DNA from: Gaetbulibacter_A aestuarii
GTDB taxonomy: Bacteria; Bacteroidota; Bacteroidia; Flavobacteriales; Flavobacteriaceae
Direction: 5' to 3'
DNA: 64,000 nucleotides
NCBI RefSeq assembly: GCF_039537665.1
Contig: NZ_BAABAY010000007.1
Location: 186,001 to 250,000 of the forward strand
The stretch's first letter is position 1, and each line of letters starts with the position of its first letter. Shown here piece after piece: positions 61,125-64,000 of the stretch. The translations under genes were made by a program, and so were the position numbers. The notes under the pieces are model-generated. The model did no database searches, was not told the origin of the DNA, and saw nothing but the letters and a program-made list of their open reading frames with translations.

Positions 61125-61207
61125 CGTCATTGCGAGCAAAGCGGAGCAATCTTTCAAATTGGAGTATTCATTATGAGATTACTTCGTCGTTCCTCCTCGT
61201 AATGACG
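61125..61207. repeat. CGTCATTGCGAG palindromic element abutting ychF
   Basis: Left end CGTCATTGCGAG (61125-61136) and right end CTCGTAATGACG (61196-61207) are complementary with one mismatch. The right end touches the ychF stop codon at 61208. Similar CGTCATTGCGAG...AAGCAATCT units are widespread repeats in bacterial genomes. Confidence 0.65.
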
Positions 61208-62302
61208 TTAAACATTAAACAAGAAATGCATCACATCGCCATCCTTAACAATGTAGTTCTTCCCTTCAACACGCATTTTACCGGCCTCCTTCACTTTAAC
61301 TTCAGAGCCATAATGCACATAATCGTCGTAAGCAATAACCTCAGCACGTATAAAGCCTTTTTCAAAATCCGTATGGATCACACCGGCAGCTTGTGGCGCA
61401 GTTGCACCAACGTCAACCGTCCAGGCACGAACTTCCTTGACACCGGCAGTAAAATAGGTTTGCTGATTTAATAATTTATAAGCACCACGGATCAATTTTG
61501 CAGAACCGGGTTCGTCTAAACCAATATCTTCCAAAAATAACTTCCGTTCTTCGTAATCATCCAACTCATTAATGTCAGCTTCTGTTCCAACAGCCAAAAC
61601 CAAAACTTCAGCATTTTCATCCGTTACGGCAGCCTTTACCTTTTCTACATAGGCATTCCCTGAAACTGCAGAGCCTTCATCTACATTACAAACGTACATC
61701 ACCGGCTTATCGGTAATAAACTGAGATGGTTTTACAAAATCGTTATAATCATCGGCTTCAAATTCAATAGCACGAACAGAGATCCCGGACTCTAAGCCTT
61801 GTTTTATCTTTAAAAGTACCGCTTCCTCTTTTTGCGCATCTTTATTTCCTGTTTTAGCAGCGCGCTTCACTTTGTCCAGTTTTTTCTCTACCGTTTCCAG
61901 ATCCTTCAACTGCAATTCCATGTCTATGGTTTCCTTATCTCGTATCGGATTCACCGAACCATCAACATGCACAATATTATCGTTATCAAAACAACGCAGT
62001 ACATGCAGAATCGCATCAGTTTCACGAATATTTGCTAAAAACTGATTCCCCAGGCCTTCACCTTTGCTCGCCCCTTTTACCAGACCGGCGATATCTACAA
62101 TTTCCACGGTGGCAGGAACCACACGCTCCGGTTTAACCAAAGACTCCAATTTTTCCAAACGCTGATCCGGAACATTTACCACACCAATATTGGGTTCAAT
62201 AGTACAAAATGGAAAATTGGCACTTTGCGCCTTGGCATTCGATAAACAATTGAACAAGGTTGATTTCCCTACATTTGGCAATCCTACAATTCCTGCTTTC
62301 AT
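61208..62302 (-). CDS. ychF: Ribosome-binding ATPase YchF
   Basis: A 364-residue Obg-family P-loop protein that prefers ATP and binds ribosomes, linked to stress and translation control. I choose the ATG at 62302 (MKAGIVGLPNVGKSTLFN); the frame continues to 62413, but that part is hydrophobic and not conserved. Other features are the G2-G3 motifs (DIAGLVKGASKGEGLGNQFL, cited in part), NVDEGSA in the place of NKxD, and the C-terminal TGS domain ending KDGDVMHFLFNV. A TACATTTG box lies upstream, divergent with the gene at 62452. Confidence 0.95.
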   Translation of the reverse strand: MKAGIVGLPNVGKSTLFNCLSNAKAQSANFPFCTIEPNIGVVNVPDQRLEKLESLVKPERVVPATVEIVDIAGLVKGASKGEGLGNQFLANIRETDAILHVLRCFDNDNIVHVDGSVNPIRDKETIDMELQLKDLETVEKKLDKVKRAAKTGNKDAQKEEAVLLKIKQGLESGISVRAIEFEADDYNDFVKPSQFITDKPVMYVCNVDEGSAVSGNAYVEKVKAAVTDENAEVLVLAVGTEADINELDDYEERKLFLEDIGLDEPGSAKLIRGAYKLLNQQTYFTAGVKEVRAWTVDVGATAPQAAGVIHTDFEKGFIRAEVIAYDDYVHYGSEVKVKEAGKMRVEGKNYIVKDGDVMHFLFNV

Positions 62303-62330
62303 CAGTTTAATTTTTATTTTTTTTGAGGTG

Positions 62331-62338
62331 CAAATGTA
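62331..62338 (-). promoter_or_regulatory. Putative -7 box for ychF
   Basis: Minus strand reads TACATTTG (TAnnTTTG), 28 bp before the ATG at 62302. A TTG-complement at 62363-62365 is 24 bp further, wider than usual. Confidence 0.4.
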
Positions 62339-62451
62339 GCAATAAAAAAGGATTATCAGGTGCAAAAACAGTTCTCGAATCGCTATCTTTAAAAACAAAA
62401 TTTTCTGTAACAATCCACGGTCTTATTCGTTGTACTGAAAAAACATCATTT

Positions 62452-63927
62452 ATGAAATATTTATACGGTCTTGCTTTCCTTTTTATGGGAATTTTTTCAA
62501 GCCAAAGCCAAAATATCACCACACAACTTATCGACAAAGGAACTGGAAAGCCCATCCCCTATGCCACGATTAAAACAGGGACCTACAGTGGCGTTATTTC
62601 AAATGAAGACGGTTATTTCACCCTTAATCTAAACGATAATCAAATCTCTGAGATCAGCATATCTTGTTTAGGATATCAAACCTTAACCTTGACCAAAGCC
62701 GACTTTAGAACCTCCAAAGGCATCATAAAACTTGAGGAGAATATCAATCAACTCGATGAAGTTTACGTAACGAACAAATATCCAGGTGTAGAAAGCATTA
62801 TCGCTAAAGTAAAGGCCAATATATCCTCAAATTACAGTAACGAACTCCATAAATACAACGTTTTTCATAGGAACAGTGAATCGGTAGACTTTAAAAATTT
62901 AGACTTCGAAATTGAGAAAGCCAGTCATATTAGTAAAAAGAATATCGCTGCCGCCAACGCCGATTTTAACAATTTTTCAAATAAGATCCGCGAAAGCGAT
63001 ATGGTCTATTTTACCGATTTCAAAGGAGAATTTTACAATTTCAATAAGGACAGCAGTAAATTATCCGTATCCAAAGCCACGAAACTCATCGATTATAAAA
63101 ACGATTTTTCCATAGATGAAATTCAGGAAAAGGCACAAAATATCATGCTCACCTATTTGGATACCACAAAAACATATAAACTTAAAACAGGCATTTTTAA
63201 GATTGAAGACTCTCTTTCTTTGAAAAGTGACGATCTTAAGGAAGACAACCCGAATGAATTGTCCGTAAAGCAATTAAACAATAGCACACAAGATTTATTA
63301 AAACGTGGTCTGTTCTATAATGAGTCCTTTTTAAGTGCAATACTCAATCCGGAAGATTATGAGTATCATTTAGATGATGTAAGCACTATTAATAACCAGC
63401 TTTCTTATGTGATCAGTTTTGAACCGAACAGACATCGTGCAAAATTTGAAGGTAAGATGGTTGTGAATGCTGATGATTACGCTATGACACGGTTGCAATA
63501 CACGTATTTCAAAAACAGACACGGCAGTAAATTAAATTTGAAATTTTTATTGGGCGTGAAATACGAGGAAGACCTTAACGACGGTCTGATCCTTTTTGAG
63601 AAAAATGCCAATAACACATACTTTCCAAAATATGTGCAGCGCAAAACAGGGAGCTATTTTTATGTGAATCGCAGTTTGAAGTTTATTGAGAACAGTTCCG
63701 AAAGAAATAAAATTGGATTTGAATTTAAGATCGAAGGACATAATACCAGCAAAGACGAACTTTTAATTATTGCCGATTCTAAATTGAATTTAGATGAATT
63801 CAAAGCTTTAAAACCAGAGGATAAGATAAAAGTTGACGTCCTTAGCAAATATGATAAAACGCTTTGGGAGAATGAAGTAAGTATCGAACCTTCCAAAGAG
63901 ATGAAAGCTTTTGAAGCGAAAAACTAA
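62452..63927 (+). CDS. Exported CarboxypepD_reg-like protein
   Basis: 491 residues from the ATG at 62452, which opens a signal peptide (about 1-20, ending SQSQ). The longer frame from 62323 adds 43 codons that overlap the ychF promoter region, so is rejected. An N-terminal CarboxypepD_reg-like Ig domain (about 22-105: TTQLIDKGTGKPIPYATIK, SISCLGYQTLTL) is followed by a beta-rich domain with YEYHLDDVSTINNQLSYVISF and AKFEGKMVVNADDYAMTRLQY. This repeats the layout of the protein at 54650, so the two are probably distant paralogues. Role unknown; a cell-surface accessory to TonB-dependent systems is a guess. It ends in a terminator. Confidence 0.78.
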   Translation: MKYLYGLAFLFMGIFSSQSQNITTQLIDKGTGKPIPYATIKTGTYSGVISNEDGYFTLNLNDNQISEISISCLGYQTLTLTKADFRTSKGIIKLEENINQLDEVYVTNKYPGVESIIAKVKANISSNYSNELHKYNVFHRNSESVDFKNLDFEIEKASHISKKNIAAANADFNNFSNKIRESDMVYFTDFKGEFYNFNKDSSKLSVSKATKLIDYKNDFSIDEIQEKAQNIMLTYLDTTKTYKLKTGIFKIEDSLSLKSDDLKEDNPNELSVKQLNNSTQDLLKRGLFYNESFLSAILNPEDYEYHLDDVSTINNQLSYVISFEPNRHRAKFEGKMVVNADDYAMTRLQYTYFKNRHGSKLNLKFLLGVKYEEDLNDGLILFEKNANNTYFPKYVQRKTGSYFYVNRSLKFIENSSERNKIGFEFKIEGHNTSKDELLIIADSKLNLDEFKALKPEDKIKVDVLSKYDKTLWENEVSIEPSKEMKAFEAKN

Positions 63928-63936
63928 AAGCAAAAA

Positions 63937-63960
63937 AAATCCCGCAAGTAGCGGGATTTA
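63937..63960. terminator. Terminator after last gene
   Basis: Perfect 9-bp stem, arms 63937-63945 and 63951-63959 (AAATCCCGC / GCGGGATTT), with a 5-nt loop and an A-run on the left side. The T-run on the plus strand is short, while the minus strand has a long one, so it may mainly end a gene coming from the right edge. Confidence 0.75.
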
Positions 63961-64000
63961 AATATCAGAAGTTTAAAATTTTATCCATCAGGATGCATGA

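Larger units (their letters stand above)
60469..61207. repeat. Nest of palindromic intergenic repeats
   Basis: A 739-bp gene-free stretch between parE and ychF, unlike the rest in base composition. It holds four families of elements. (1) GTCATTCAGAGC... copies at 60616-60642 and 61012-61038, the second closed by its complement ending at 61085. (2) Hairpin units GTCATTCCCGCGAAGGCGGG at 60669-60693, GTCATTCCTGCAATGGTGGG at 60886-60912, and an inverted copy at 60942-60965. (3) CGTCATTGCGAG... at 61125-61207. (4) A GC-rich element at 60726-60812. All carry a GTCATT-type edge except the last. No ORF of quality occurs; the frame from 61130 on the plus strand is a shadow of ychF. Confidence 0.85.

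Noticed and set aside
60595..61207. CRISPR array in the repeat-rich gap
   Set aside because: Units differ in length and orientation, spacing is irregular, and there are no cas genes. They are palindromic intergenic repeats.
61130..61471. 113-codon plus-strand frame near the repeats
   Set aside because: It mostly overlaps ychF antisense and has no family features.
62303..62413. Extended N-terminus of YchF
   Set aside because: The P-loop normally sits within ten residues of the start; the extra 37 residues are hydrophobic and cover the promoter.
1..64000. Prophage, integrative element or insertion sequence
   Set aside because: No integrase, transposase, phage structural gene or tRNA-linked attachment site was seen, and gene content is core-like throughout.

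Overview
The window looks like a chromosomal core segment of a marine-type Flavobacteriaceae bacterium (Bacteroidota). The evidence is AT-rich intergenic DNA, repeated TAnnTTTG -7 boxes instead of E. coli-like promoters, few Shine-Dalgarno sequences, many lipoprotein and signal-peptide proteins, and typical Bacteroidota families (LytS/LytTR pair, BshC, DUF2911, DUF3857, CarboxypepD_reg-like proteins, ECF sigma with an anti-sigma-like partner, PBP1-LysM protein). I saw no rRNA, tRNA, CRISPR array, prophage or transposase. Genus cannot be fixed from this stretch.

Layout. 1-2.4 kb: isoquinoline-oxidoreductase-like molybdenum enzyme (large subunit cut by the left edge, Tat signal; [2Fe-2S] subunit). 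2.5-7.8 kb: minus-strand run pabB, tilS, ade, YheT-like hydrolase. 7.9-10.1 kb: aldose-epimerase-like protein and DEAD-box helicase. 10.2-13.4 kb: ExbB/TolQ-like orphan, LytS/LytTR two-component pair, secreted S1/P1 nuclease. 13.5-16.2 kb: lpdA, smpB and two small envelope proteins. 16.3-21 kb: exported proline-peptidase cluster (iminopeptidase lipoprotein, S15 X-Pro peptidase, DUF922 HExxH protein, two NTF2-like proteins). 21-31 kb: pcm, oxidoreductase, hbd, DUF1015, YggS, exonuclease/GIY-YIG protein, DUF3857 protein, voltage-gated K+ channel with a zinc ribbon, miaA. 31-33.6 kb: ECF sigma / anti-sigma-like / repeat-rich exported protein. 33.8-41 kb: DUF2911, meaB, PAP2, MATE, PD40 protein, nitronate monooxygenase, mnmA. 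41-43.7 kb: duplicated four-FAS1 lipoprotein and a YwqK/MORN-like protein. 43.8-54.5 kb: minus-strand yidC, pyrG, DUF3820, LysM protein, guaA, PLP decarboxylase, bshC. 54.6-60.5 kb: CarboxypepD_reg-like protein and topoisomerase IV parE-parC. 60.5-61.2 kb: nest of palindromic intergenic repeats. 61.2-64 kb: ychF and another CarboxypepD_reg-like protein.

Most genes are housekeeping: nucleotide synthesis (guaA, pyrG, ade), tRNA modification (tilS, mnmA, miaA), trans-translation (smpB), membrane insertion (yidC), chromosome decatenation (parEC), redox buffering (bshC, lpdA). The accessory interest lies in the exported peptidase cluster, the ECF-controlled repeat protein, the zinc-ribbon K+ channel, the FAS1 duplication and the 740-bp repeat nest. 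I found no clearly new defence, mobile or biosynthetic system; the best candidates for something undescribed are modest and are listed with scores.
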